Below are positions 47,340-58,372 of a DNA stretch of 64,000 bases, one piece after another. The DNA lies in assembly GCA_019155185.1 (NCBI GenBank), contig CM032800.1:12344001-12408000 (forward strand), read 5' to 3'. Positions within the stretch are counted from its first letter, which is position 1, and each line of letters opens with the position of its first letter. Source of the stretch: Beaufortia kweichowensis (Eukaryota; Chordata; Actinopteri; Cypriniformes; Gastromyzontidae). The notes below the pieces were generated by a model that was given only the letters and a program-made list of their open reading frames with translations, was not told the origin of the DNA and searched no databases. Both the position numbers and the translations under genes were made by a program.

Positions 47340-47660
47340 AAATGTATAAGCACCAATGATTTGTGCAATATTTCTTCTAAATTGTGAAAGCAGTGAGCCA
47401 ACGAGAGCTTTCGCAAAATTACATTTCTTCAGCTTGAGCCATAAAAAACGTTGAAGCGAATAAACATCCTCCGTGGATTTAAAAGAAATGTTTAAAAGTT
47501 CAATAATATTACACTATTATGATCTACAGAGTCTGAGGCCATTGTTTGTTATTTAATCTGCGATTAAATCTAGGTGAAATGACTTGCTCGGCTCATAAAT
47601 TCCATGCCACTGCATGCTGTGCTTTAGCCAATGCATCGCAGTTTGATTGTTCGAGATGTG
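47340..47660. promoter_or_regulatory. Candidate regulatory island
   Basis: Contains AGCCATAAAAAACG (HOX/CDX-type), CACCAATGATTTGTGC, TGCATGCTGTGCTTTAGCC and CAATGCATCGCAGTTTGATT. Mixed, non-repetitive, balanced composition. Inferred only. Confidence 0.25.
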
Positions 47661-48286
47661 TAGCGTAGTTTACTGTATAATCACCGAAGGTCCTTCGAGA
47701 GCCGACCGTGGTCAATGGACCCTAGCGACAAGGCCAATAGAGTGCCCAACAGACTGTGTCATCTCAGCCCCCACAATCAAAAACAAACAGTCTTGTTACT
47801 TTTCTGCTGGGAATGAGATGGTTGATGGCGCTCGGTGCTCTGAGGTCAAGTGAAATGTGCTCTTATCCCCGGCTCTATTTATTTCTTTTACAATCTACCT
47901 CTTAAAAGACATCAGCTGTCTGATGGGGACATTTTCTGTTTTGCTTTTTTCTGCCTCAGAGAGGCTATAACAATACTGCTTCTATACAGGGTGAAGACAT
48001 AAATTGGGGTTTCTTGTCCCGGCTTGTTCAACACGTTTCTGCGATTGTAAGGAAGGCGATTTTGATGATGACTGTGCTATTAGCAGCGCTGAGATCATTG
48101 AGGGTATGTTCTGAATTTCGTGAAGTATTGATAGTCTCAGAGATTTCCGCTTTTTCAAGCTTTTAATTTAGCATGTTTAGATATGGTTAATTTCCTAGCT
48201 ATTGTTCACCTATCCTGCCCTTTGATGTCTAAAAGGACGAGCGTGTGTCTACAAGCAACCTTACATAAAGCACACGAGCTCCTTTT

Positions 48287-48570
48287 AAAGAAAGTGTTCA
48301 ACCAAAAAAGAACATTTAGTCATTGAACTTTATGTTATTCTAAAAATGTATGGCTCTATATTTAGTAAAAAAAAATTCTGTCAAGGTCCAAAGTGATGAA
48401 AGCAATCACATTTTTTAACAGTGGTCTTATGACTTTGTGCAGTCATAAATCTCAGAATAATCCCATTATTGAATAATTGACATTTTGTTACCCACAAAAG
48501 ACAGAAAGTCATAAGGATTAGAAATGATATCAGTGAGTCAATTTATTTGTGGGAGAAGTTCATAACTTTC
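48287..48570. mobile_element. Possible heavily decayed fold-back MITE
   Basis: Starts TTTAAAGAAAGTGTTCAACC and ends TTTATTTGTGGGAGAAGTTC, the arrangement of the family ends; the inner part no longer aligns well. Confidence 0.35.
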
Positions 48571-48639
48571 AGACCACTGAACCCTCAACAAATCATGCGT
48601 TCTTTGAATAATGAAACGACAGCCAATCCGTCACGCCGC

Positions 48640-49010
48640 ACTTTCAACAAGAGTTCCTACTAGTTGCCTCCGTGTTAACACGGCCCCTATTAATCATTAA
48701 AGAAACCAATTCACACCAACAGTGTAAGAAGCTCACTCAACCACGTCCCATTAGAAACCACAGACAGAGAAAACCTGCTCTCCTGTCCCACGCTTTAATG
48801 AAAGTCCAGTTTCCTTTGCCTAAAGGTAACTTGGTGAGTTGATGGTATCTACCCGAACAATTACACTGTCACAATCAAAGGAAACAGACTTTAAATAGTC
48901 TGTTAGGTCCCATCGGGGGCTAATAACTACTCATTTCTCTCCCAGTGTGTCAGCAGGGCCCTGAATCCTCCCTTTGTTCTCCAGATCACCTGCCTCTAAA
49001 TAGATAGCTT
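48640..49010. promoter_or_regulatory. Candidate regulatory island with RUNX and TCF-like motifs
   Basis: Contains CCCTATTAATCATTAAAG, a RUNX-type AAACCACAGAC, TTCCTTTGCC, ACAATCAAAGG (TCF/LEF-type) and CTTTGTTCTCC (SOX-type) in 370 bp. This mix in unique sequence near gdf6a fits a developmental enhancer, by inference. Confidence 0.3.
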
Positions 49011-50229
49011 GTCCTCACACTTCAAGTGCTTAGATGTCAGGGGCGAAACCCCCATGCCCTGAGGGAGAAGAGAGCTATAGGGTTGATATCCACTCAGCTG
49101 AACGTTCCACTCTTTAACTAATGCTTGTGCTTTTTTTTCTTTGTCATTGTTGTAAGGAGAAACGACAAAAATATGATAACATTCAGTGCATTTACATGCG
49201 TGATCTGACATTGATTATGATTAATAATACCACAACTTGTAAGGTCACGTCAACATCTTTGACAGGTGAATGGCATAATGGTTTAGACAACAAAGGTTTT
49301 CACCCATTATTCCACTTCAAAGTGTCATGTAAAACATTTTTATAATGAGATAGTAATGTATATATAATGTTGTGCATGTACAGGTAAACACACTCATTGT
49401 TTGAGTTGTAGTTTTGGAGTCTTTACAGTAGCCTGACAGTAGCTCACAGAGGACAATTTTATTGCTCAGATGTTGCATTTTTATACAACTTAGGAGATTT
49501 GATAAAGTTTGATAAAGTTTTGCTTTTTATTAAGTAATTAACACAGTGATTAAAATATTTTATTTTAAATATTTCATTTTAAAAAGGATAACTTATAACA
49601 TTTTTAGTTGCAAACATTATTTTAATGAGTTGTGCTGACTTAATAATGTTGACAATTAATCAACTTAACATTGTGTGTAATTTCAACTTAAATATCTGTG
49701 TAAATTTGTTTAAAACTATATTTAATTTGAAGTAAAATTGGCTTGATAATCAAATTTTTCCACACAAATTGAGTTCCTGATTTCAAGGCTCCACTCCTAA
49801 CCATTTAACATGCATGGACAAGTTCAAACTTGTTTGAAGATCTTTATTAAAAACTGAAAAAATGTTCAATGTGTTCAGTCATCTAACTTGATCTATTAAA
49901 GTTGGGGCTACATGAATGATGCAGATTCCCAAAATGCTTTGCATGAAACTAGATAAAAAGACTGTTTTTTTGTTGTTGAATCTAAAGAATATTTTTGTTC
50001 TTTTTCACAGAGATTTCTCCAAAAATTAGAGAAACATGACAGACAAAAGAAAACTGAGAAGAGTATTTTGAAATCTTTTCATTGCAGACTTGACAAATGT
50101 AGCTCAGTTTGTGACAAGTTTGTAATTTAACTACTTTAATCTCGATTCAAACTAGCTTCTGCAATACTGTTCAGTTGTTTGTTAATGATAACAGCTTTTA
50201 TTTTCACACTGTCAAGACTTCTAATTTAT

Positions 50230-50540
50230 GGGTTTCCTTATTCTCCACTAGCCCGTAAACAACTGCCGCTGCTTGATACTAATCTGTCTAATTTATAGCT
50301 TTATTATGCATCCTCTTGGGAAGATAACAGTATTTAATGCTCACAAGCACCCTCCCCAAAGCTTAATACCTGTTTCACGTTTTGGATCAATTAACAGGCT
50401 AATAGCAACGACGGAAAGACACAGTGAAGAAAGCAGCCATGATAGGGTCTCTTTTCCCAGGTTTAATGATTTGCCTGCAGCCTGGATGTTTGGCATGCGT
50501 GGAATGTTTGTCTCCACATCCAGACCCATTGTGTCGGAGA
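50230..50540. promoter_or_regulatory. Candidate regulatory island
   Basis: Contains GATACTAATCTGTCTAATTT, GATCAATTAACAGGCTAATAG, GGTTTAATGATTTGCC and GCATGCGTGGAATGT. Many homeodomain cores are embedded in balanced, unique sequence. Confidence 0.28.
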
Positions 50541-51149
50541 AAGAGAAAACGAGAGGAAAATATCTACGTGCCTATCTCAGGATGGGTGTTTGTGCGGATG
50601 ATCAATGAATGAAAGCAGATTATTGTTTCAGAGCGATCAGAAGGTCTTACTTTTAGCCTGGCAGCTGGTTTTACTTTACCCCGTTTATCAAAGTAAAGAA
50701 CCCCACCGTAATAGGTACAATTTCTACATTATTTTTCTTTCAGAAAATGCCTGCTTGCCGTGTGCTGTCTCTCTCATTCTGTCCCTGGGACACCCCATTC
50801 ATTCATTTTTATTAAACTTCAGCGCTCCCTATGCTCATTTCCTCTCTCAGGTCTGTTCCTGTGGTTTTAGTGGTGGAGTACAGAGGGATCGTGTAGGGCC
50901 CTTCTCGCTGACTGTGACGTGGAATGGAACGAAACTAAACCTGGAGCTGGAATTGGCAGAAAGGGGTTTTTTGGAGGTTGGGCAGAGGCAAGGAGTTCAC
51001 CTGAACTTTGGGCAGAACTCACCTGTTGTTTAAAAGAACAATTCACACATTTAAATGGACATAACAGATTTGTGTTTTGTTTCTAAACCTAGTGAGCTCC
51101 CTACAAAGGGAGCATTTTAAGGCACTAAGTCTGTTCTAAAAGGTTCTAG

Positions 51150-51390
51150 AAATTTCTCATTTGCCCTCATGTTGTTCAAAGCCATATGTAACTCTGAAAC
51201 GCAAAAGAAGATATTTTGAGAAATGTCTCAGTGGTTTTGTGTTAACACAATGGAAGTCAATGGGGTCAATCAATGTTTGGGTACCAACATTCTTGAAAAA
51301 TCTTCTTTTGTGTTCTGCAGGAGAAAGAAAGTCATACATGCTTAAAATGACATCCAGGTGATTAAATGAGGATGAATATTTATTTTGAAT
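51150..51390. mobile_element. Fold-back MITE, inner part kept
   Basis: Contains GCCCTCATGTTGTTCAAAGC, AAGAAGATATTTTGAGAAAT, GGAAGTCAATGGGGTCAATC, TTCTTTTGTGTTCTGCAGG and GAAAGTCATACATGC in family order. The left terminal repeat is diverged. Confidence 0.7.
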
Positions 51391-53064
51391 ACACAAGTTA
51401 AGTCATCACTCTCATACCGCATTACCATTTTTGCCTATTTGCAAATAAGAAAACTCTCCCTCTGTCTTATTTCTGTCCTGATGTGTTACAGTAGTAGATG
51501 TGAGCCCTCAGGACATATGGCATGAAAGAATATTCATCATCTAACAACAGTAAACTTCCTCCTCGCCTGCAGATGCCAAGCTGTTCGCCTAATGAGATGC
51601 ATACCAGCACTGAAGCCTGTGAGACAGATTGGGCCTCCTGCTAGTCTGCTCCACCGCTGTCACAGACCTTCCACTGACTGCCCTGCAGGCACTCCTCGTC
51701 ACTCCTTTCCCATCATGCCTCAGTGCTGCTCTGTCCACTCATTTAGCATCATCATCACAGGTCAGTTAACCCCATATGATTTACATCACCGTGGTCAGAT
51801 TTTTTGGAGAGAAGATGCATGTGATGTGAAATCATAACAGGATATGGTTTGTGTTGAGATGGGCTACGTCCATTGTGTCTTACGTACAAAATAGTAACTT
51901 AGGCCGGATAGCAATCACCTTAGCAGCCACACCCTGGCAACCATCCTAGGATCCTAGCATGGACTTTGTTTAGAAAATCTGGTTCTGAGAAAGATCTTCC
52001 TGTGGTCTGGAGGTTTCTCAGCATGATGCATTCAGGAAACACTGGTTTGAGCGTCACCTCATTACTTAATTGATTGTGAAATGCCAGTTTCAGCTGTGGC
52101 CCAGTTCTGCGGTTGCGAGCGTGTTTACAGATTCCCAGTTTTGTGGGGTATTGATTTCCACAACCTTTGTCGCTAGGGAAAAACAGCTGCTGCAAATTCC
52201 ACAGACTCCTTGTAACTTTCTCCAAAACATGACATTTAAAAAAGAACATTCTAGAAACGACCACATGAGAGCGACCACTGCATTCCCTCTCCTGCGTGTG
52301 ACCTCTCGCTCACTCAAAACGTGCTCTCTGACTTTCCGCTGCCCCAATTATAGCTCAATATCATAAGCTATGTATCACAAAGATTGTATCTGTGGAAACC
52401 CGAGTTTATACCTATTTATTCTCATTTAGGTTGAATTTCTTTGATGTGGCTCGCTCGTGATCCTCTGTACGGCTATTGCTAAGTTGCAAAGTTCCCTCTT
52501 TTCTTTTGAGACTGAAGTCTCTCTGAAGTTAGAGGTCGGATTTCATACTCTGTTTCAGTGGATTTAAAATTACAAATGCACCGAATGGCAACGCTCCAAA
52601 AACGATCCTTATCCAATCATACAAACCCCACAGTGACCGTCTGCTCAGATGGATTTTGACTTTATTTTCTTTGAAGGCTTCACCCAAACAAGAGTTTTCA
52701 TTTATTTTTCTTTCAGAAGAGCTGTACACTTTGGGATATTGTCTGGCTTGCTTATTATCTGGAGAGAAGTTTCATTGTGTGAAATCCCTCTCTTGTCTTA
52801 AACAACAGAATACGAGAAAAATATAGAGTTTGGGGAATAGCACACTCTTGCCTTTCTTGATTTCCGTCCAAGTTTTCTGCAGTTAATGTGGTCGGTTTTC
52901 TCTCCCACTGAGATATATCGAACAGTGCATTCTTTTTCACCACCTCGCTAACATATGTCACAGTATGTGCGGGTGGATTCAGAATGAGTGATATTTGCAG
53001 CTATGCACTGTAATATGAAGAAGGTGCTTTTTATTTGACCATAATTCTTTATTATATCATCTTT
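51391..53064. other. Non-coding flank
   Basis: Unique; 51540-51740 and 52080-52350 are more G+C-balanced. Opposing open frames of 85-114 codons at 51920-52366 lack recognisable features. Confidence 0.5.
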
Positions 53065-53324
53065 ATTAAAGGGATAGTTCACCCAAAAATAAAAATTCTG
53101 TCATCATTTATTCACCCTCATGTTATTTCAAACCTGTATATGACTCATTCTTCTGTGAAATGCAAAAGAAGATATTTTGAGAAATGTCTCTGTGGTGTTG
53201 TTTGAATGCTTTGGAAGTCAATGGGGGTCAATGTTGTTTGATTACCAAAATTCGTCTTCTTTTGTGTTCTGCAGAAGAAAGTCATACAAAGAATTTTTAT
53301 TTTTGAGTGAACTATTCCTTTCAG
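53065..53324. mobile_element. Fold-back MITE, best preserved copy
   Basis: Starts TTAAAGGGATAGTTCACCCA and ends TTTTGAGTGAACTATTCCTT. Between them are TCTGTCATCATTTATTCACC, CAAAAGAAGATATTTTGAGA, GGAAGTCAATGGGGGTCAAT and CTTTTGTGTTCTGCAGAAGA. Terminal repeats are intact; no coding capacity. Confidence 0.85.
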
Positions 53325-54230
53325 CGCATCACACTAGAATAATGTCAGATGAGTTATTGTACTAATTAAAATTTCTTTTCATTTGGAGATTTGTTCAGCT
53401 AAATTTGTTCAGATACCGAAAAATATTTTCAAGAAAGGACAAATATTTAGCTTGATGTGAATACATTTTATGAAAAAACGATTATACTTTTATGTCATGT
53501 GGACATGTTGTGAACATGCCTTACACTGTTGATGTTCACACTGGATGTGAGCTTTCCTTCTTTGAGTTTTCCTGCCCTCCTCACCCCTCCATATTCCTTC
53601 TGTCCTGTGTACTTTGTAAAAATGTTTGTTTTCATTCACCCTTGTTAGTAAGGTTGGGGAAAAGGGCTGAAAGGCCATAGATTCGGTGCTTTTCCAGGGT
53701 GGGAAAAGGGCTGAATCTTCTCACTCCACACACTGACCCCAGGTCAGATCCTAACGGTTCTTCTCTCTCCACTGCAAAAAGCTCACAGGCTTTCCAAAAT
53801 CTGTGGAGGAGTCGAGAGCGTTTGTATAATAGTTGAGGCTGCACAGCCGAATTTAAAAATGAATAATTTCTGTGAACAGAAATAAATCTCTGCAGGTCCG
53901 CCATCTCACACTCATCTAGTTAAATGATGTTTAACAGATACAAATTAAGAAAAAAGAGAAAACAAAACTTATGAAATTGTGCCTTTTAAAGTTTTTCTTC
54001 ACAGTTCGTCTTGAGCAAGCCCAGTGCTGTTCACAGCCCGCACCTGATGAATTGTACAGCTATAGATTTGTGAGTGTTGGTCTGTTTTTCCAGATGAGGT
54101 TCTGCTGAGAGAGAAAGAAAGGAAGTGTGAGAGAATGAGAGCGAAAGAAAGATATGATGGTTGTGTTCACAAAAGAATAGTACAATACTACTCTTTACTA
54201 TTTCTGCAGAATATAATATATACTGTGAAC
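53325..54230. other. Non-coding flank
   Basis: Unique sequence. A small direct repeat GGGGAAAAGGGCTGAA / GGGAAAAGGGCTGAA is at 53656-53714. No gene. Confidence 0.5.
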
Positions 54231-54990
54231 CAGTGTTGGAAAAGATTACTAATGATGTCATCAACCTACAACCCTAACCCTAACTACATGGACAAACTAA
54301 AAAATAAAATCTTTTTGAATGATTTTTGAAAATTTGTTAAGATTAACTTTAGCTGTAAACATTACACTTTTCAATACATACAATTTCAACAAAATGAACA
54401 AATTTGTAACACAATCTCAAACTAATTTACATTTCATATTCAATATTATTTTATGCAGAAAATATATGCAGTATGTAATGCAAGTAACTGTACAAACAAA
54501 GAGTAATTCCTTATTTTGTTTATATATAAAGAAAAAAGTTATTTAATTAAAGTAACAATTCATTATACGTAATACTGTAAACTGTCACCAGTATGTGAAT
54601 TCTATATGAATGAAATTTTGATGATATGAAACTTTATAAAATTATAATAGTGGTCAGTAGTGGCCAAAACTGATGTTAAGAGGACAGATTTGCAGAATAT
54701 GTCCCTGCAGGTCGCATTAATGCATTCACTCTTTTAAAATCTGTCAAGAATCATTTGAATTAAACATAAACATTACCTGTAACATCTGTCAATTTACACT
54801 TTTCAATACATTTTTATTAAAATGAATCAGTTTCTAGCTCATTTTAACACAAACATATTTTAAATTCAATATTGTTTTATACAGAATTGTATATACAGTA
54901 GATTAAGAGTAATACCTTACTTTACTTTTCAGGGAAAAATAATTACATAAGTAATTAATTACATCCAACATCCTGGTTGGACATCACTTT
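54231..54990. mobile_element. Fish repeat with internal direct duplication
   Basis: Starts CCAGTGTTGGAAAAGATTAC and ends AAGTAATTAATTACATCCAA, ends known from a common teleost repeat. Two diverged direct copies of about 180 bp lie inside, 54347-54540 and 54765-54945, both with ACACTTTTCAATACAT and ATTCAATATT..TTTTAT..CAGAA. Confidence 0.5.
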
Positions 54991-56422
54991 TGTCAAATAT
55001 TGTATTTTTGTTCTTCAAAATTTGCATTATGCTTCCCATACAATGCAATGTGCCTAGAAAAAAATCAAACTTGATTTTCCTTATTCAATGGCAATCAAAT
55101 GAATAATAATATCAACTATGGTTTTTTAGCTAAATATTTGAATTTTTTTATATTTTTTACACTTGTTACATACAAATAACATTTTTATTTATATGATGAT
55201 GGATGCACACAGTAAAACCTGAATATTTATACAGTGTGTACATGCACTACTGTTTAAAATGTTTCAATAAATACTACTGCATACTGTTTTAGTCTGTACA
55301 CAGTTTATACTGCACGGTAAGCACTATGCTTGATTTCAAACACAGCCAGAGAGAAATTTCCTGATTAATATCCACTCGCTGGTTACTGTGGTGATGAACT
55401 CCTCATTGCAACTCTGTGCTGAATAATTTATGTACAACTAAATCAATGGTCATTAATTTCAGTTTACCGTTTAATTGCGTTCAGCTGGAGCATGTTATGT
55501 TTTGATGAAGGGAAAAGCACACATCCCCTCACACACACTAAACACTCCCAAATATAAAGGTACAGCAGGTGTGCGGTTGCCTTTACCTCACAATTTCCAC
55601 CTAGCAATGGAGTTTCACATAGTCTGTACTCTGTGTTGCTGTGTTATCGTTTCAGAAGAATCTCTAACTATCTTTGACACGTAACATTTGACACGTTAAT
55701 GAACATTCACGGGGAAAAAAAACAGAAAACCTGACGAAGACGAAAGCAGCTTTAGTGTTCATCTGCGCAGATGTGTTTGTGTTAGCGCATACACCGCAGC
55801 TGGATGGGTCTTCAGTTCATTTTGGTGAAACTGTAAAAAATCAACTGCTTTCACATGAGTCAAATTTAATCTCAGGCAGGGCTGTGAGATGCTAAAGAAA
55901 TCCACAGGCCTGGACCTCACAATGAGGGATCTATTACACCGACTACCAAAGAAATGTTCTTTTAATTAGCCACATTTATCTTTTTTCCATGTTTTGACAG
56001 AATTTCTTACATAAACATACAGCACAAAGAGAGACAGCGACACACAAAGCATGCTCATTTTTATGTTTGACAGAGCCACTCGGAACAAAAACATCGGTGA
56101 CCCTGCTGTGCCGTTTCGGACGGCAATGGTTCATTTTTTTCAGTTTTGTTCATGAGGTCATGTCATCAGCACCTGCAAGAGCTGGAGGTACATAAGAAAC
56201 AGATTATACAGATGACCAAAAGTAGTGGTTAAGCATACTTCATAAATAAGAAATCATTGTGGGTTATTTTTTTTAACTTCAAACTATTTTTGAAGGCTTG
56301 TTGTGGAGATCTTGTCAACAGTTTATAGTGACGAAACACCTAAAAAGTACCAAAAAAGCAGGCCAACTTTTAAAAAACAGTTTGACATTTAAGTCATTAT
56401 TTGATATTGTATGAACCTTTAA
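54991..56422. other. Non-coding flank
   Basis: A+T-rich at first, more balanced from 55470 to 56180. No exon or repeat family recognised. Confidence 0.5.
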
Positions 56423-56509
56423 TTTTATAACTGTTACTGAGAGACTGTATAACTTTATAACTGTTACTGAGAGACTGTATAACTTTATAACTGTTACTCT
56501 TGCATGTGT
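56423..56509. repeat. 30-bp tandem repeat, nearly three copies
   Basis: The unit CTTTATAACTGTTACTGAGA plus GACTGTATAA is present in almost three identical copies, so the expansion is recent. Confidence 0.9.
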
Positions 56510-57959
56510 TGCAAGAGAATTTGTTGAAGCAGTACTACATGGAAAAAAATGTATTTAGTACTTGTTCACCTCCCAATTAACACATTTCTGTTCTTTCTTC
56601 CCATCAGCGCCGACCACACGTTACCCACTGTATGACATGACACGAGTCGCTTCAGTCCCTCTCTGTCAGAAAAAAACACACAATCATAAACTTTAAAGGC
56701 TCAGAGTTTGTTTTGGAAGTGGATTTAGGGTCTCAGAAATGTGATTGCAGTTGCAGTGAAGATGGACCTCTAACTTCAAACCCCCACCTGTCACCCCCGA
56801 GTATGTCTGGATGTGCTCAGTTGCCTTCCTACGAGCGTGATGAAGTGTGTGCTGTAAGTATGTGCAAAATCATTTTCTATGTGCAGTGTGATATTATATT
56901 AAGTGTTCACAGGTAGTCAAGTGATTTCGTCTTAACTTTAAACAGTTTACTTGGGTTGAATACTGTAAAGTTTGGCAAACTACTATGAGATACAATTGGG
57001 TGTTTGCCTCCTAGTCCAGCTTTACAAATGGAGAAATATGCTTTTTGTTCCAATAAGGATGTAGTTCCAGCATCTACCAAGAGGGGCAAACACTGGTTAC
57101 GCTATCCACCCAATATCTGACCCCCGGTCCATACCCAAAGCTACCCCCATGGGGAATATGTATGAGAGGGAGTTTAAGTTAAAGAGAGAGAGTTGCACTA
57201 AACACTTCTCCTTTACAATGTACAGGTGTTGCTTGTGGAGCAGCGTGGGTCTGGGGTTCCTGTGCCATTCTCTTAGCTGGCTGAGATGGCGTAATGGGAA
57301 CTGCCAGCTGTGATGGTAATTACAGCACCAGTGTAAAAGACGGAGGCTGTTTTTCTTCGGGTGGGCGTACAGCTGAACTGGTTTTTCATTTACATGTTTT
57401 AAGTAAGATGAAGGAGCTCTCCAAATGGGTTTGAGCCATGCATTAGCAGGAGTGGATGCGTGGTATTTTTCAAGTGTTGCTCTTTGTCACCGCTGAATTG
57501 TTTTAACACGCCTCTGTGCTTGGCTCTATTAAAAGAATGAGGTCTGGAAGCATGCTCAGGAAATGGTTGTTACAGCGTACATTTCACAGTGGTCGCAAAT
57601 ACTGTTTTCATTAGTTGTTAAGGAAATGCTTTATTAGTGGTGTATAGAAGGAAACCATCACTGTTCTTCTAACGAAAGGTTAGGGATTTGTTTTAATCAT
57701 AAAACAAATTGTTGTGATAGCAACATGAATAGCACCACTCGCATTTTCTTTACAAAATGTAGTCAGTTATTGGTCATCTACTGGTCAAGCATTTAGGGTC
57801 ACTGACATGTTCTTAGTTATTGTTCATTTTTCACAGATTAGAATTATTCTTATTGAAACTAGATTATAACATAAAGGAATAAGACAAATTTAACTATACT
57901 AATTGTTAAAGTAATGTTATAATAATGTTCTATTTATAACAAATACTGTAACTCTTTGT
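56510..57959. other. Non-coding flank
   Basis: 57180-57440 is balanced and complex (GATGGCGTAATGGGAACTGC, GTGATGGTAATTACAGCACC) and could be regulatory. No gene seen. Confidence 0.45.
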
Positions 57960-58256
57960 CTCACTCATTGTCTAGAATATTTTAGAAATGTTTGCAGAAC
58001 TTTATCAAGCAGTTTCTTAAGGTCTCACCCTCAGATGTTTTTTTAAAACCGTATTAAAGGAGTTCACATATGATGCAATCTTATTGGCTGATTTTCTTTA
58101 AAAGCAAGGCCATGTCATCTATGTCAAAAAGAAATGAAGGAAATTAATATCTTTGCACAGTAATATCTTGTTTACAAAACTATTTTCAAACATTGAAATA
58201 TACACCTTCGGATGAAAAGGTTTTTAAGATCATGAGAAACATTTCAGTCAAATGAT
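57960..58256. mobile_element. Tc1-like transposon remnant, copy 3
   Basis: Contains AGTTTCTTAAGGTCTCACCC and ends TTTTAAGATCATGAGAAACA followed by TTTCAGTCAAATG, aligned with the copies at 25441 and 40305. Confidence 0.6.
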
Positions 58257-58269
58257 CCTGAACTAGTAA

Positions 58270-58372
58270 TGTATACATTTTTTCTGCTAAATCCCTGGGA
58301 AATGAACCTATGACCCTTGGCATTGCTAGTACCACACTTTATCAGTTGAGCTTCAGGACCGCCTTCATTAAT
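58270..58372 (-). mobile_element. tRNA-derived SINE head
   Basis: The minus strand has a B-box-like GGTTCATTTCC (58308-58298) followed by CAGGGATTTAGC, and an A-box-like region near 58354-58339. It fits the tRNA-like 5' part of a fish SINE. The 3' tail is missing here. Confidence 0.6.

Larger units (their letters stand above)
44881..48286. other. Non-coding flank with two candidate islands
   Basis: A+T-rich at 45720-46000 and 46900-47130. Complex, repeat-free islands lie at 46220-46780 and 47140-47900. No coding exon recognised. Confidence 0.5.
48571..51149. other. Non-coding flank with two candidate islands
   Basis: 48640-49010 and 50230-50540 are complex and repeat-free. 49330-50200 is A+T-rich with nothing recognised. 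A 142-codon plus frame at 50605-51033 has no protein features and is probably chance. Confidence 0.5.

Noticed and set aside
50605..51033. 142-codon plus-strand frame
   Set aside because: No domain, no conserved motif, and it lies in mixed A+T-rich DNA; most likely chance.
54273..54286. Telomere-like CCCTAACCCTAA
   Set aside because: Only two units, inside an interspersed repeat; no telomeric array.
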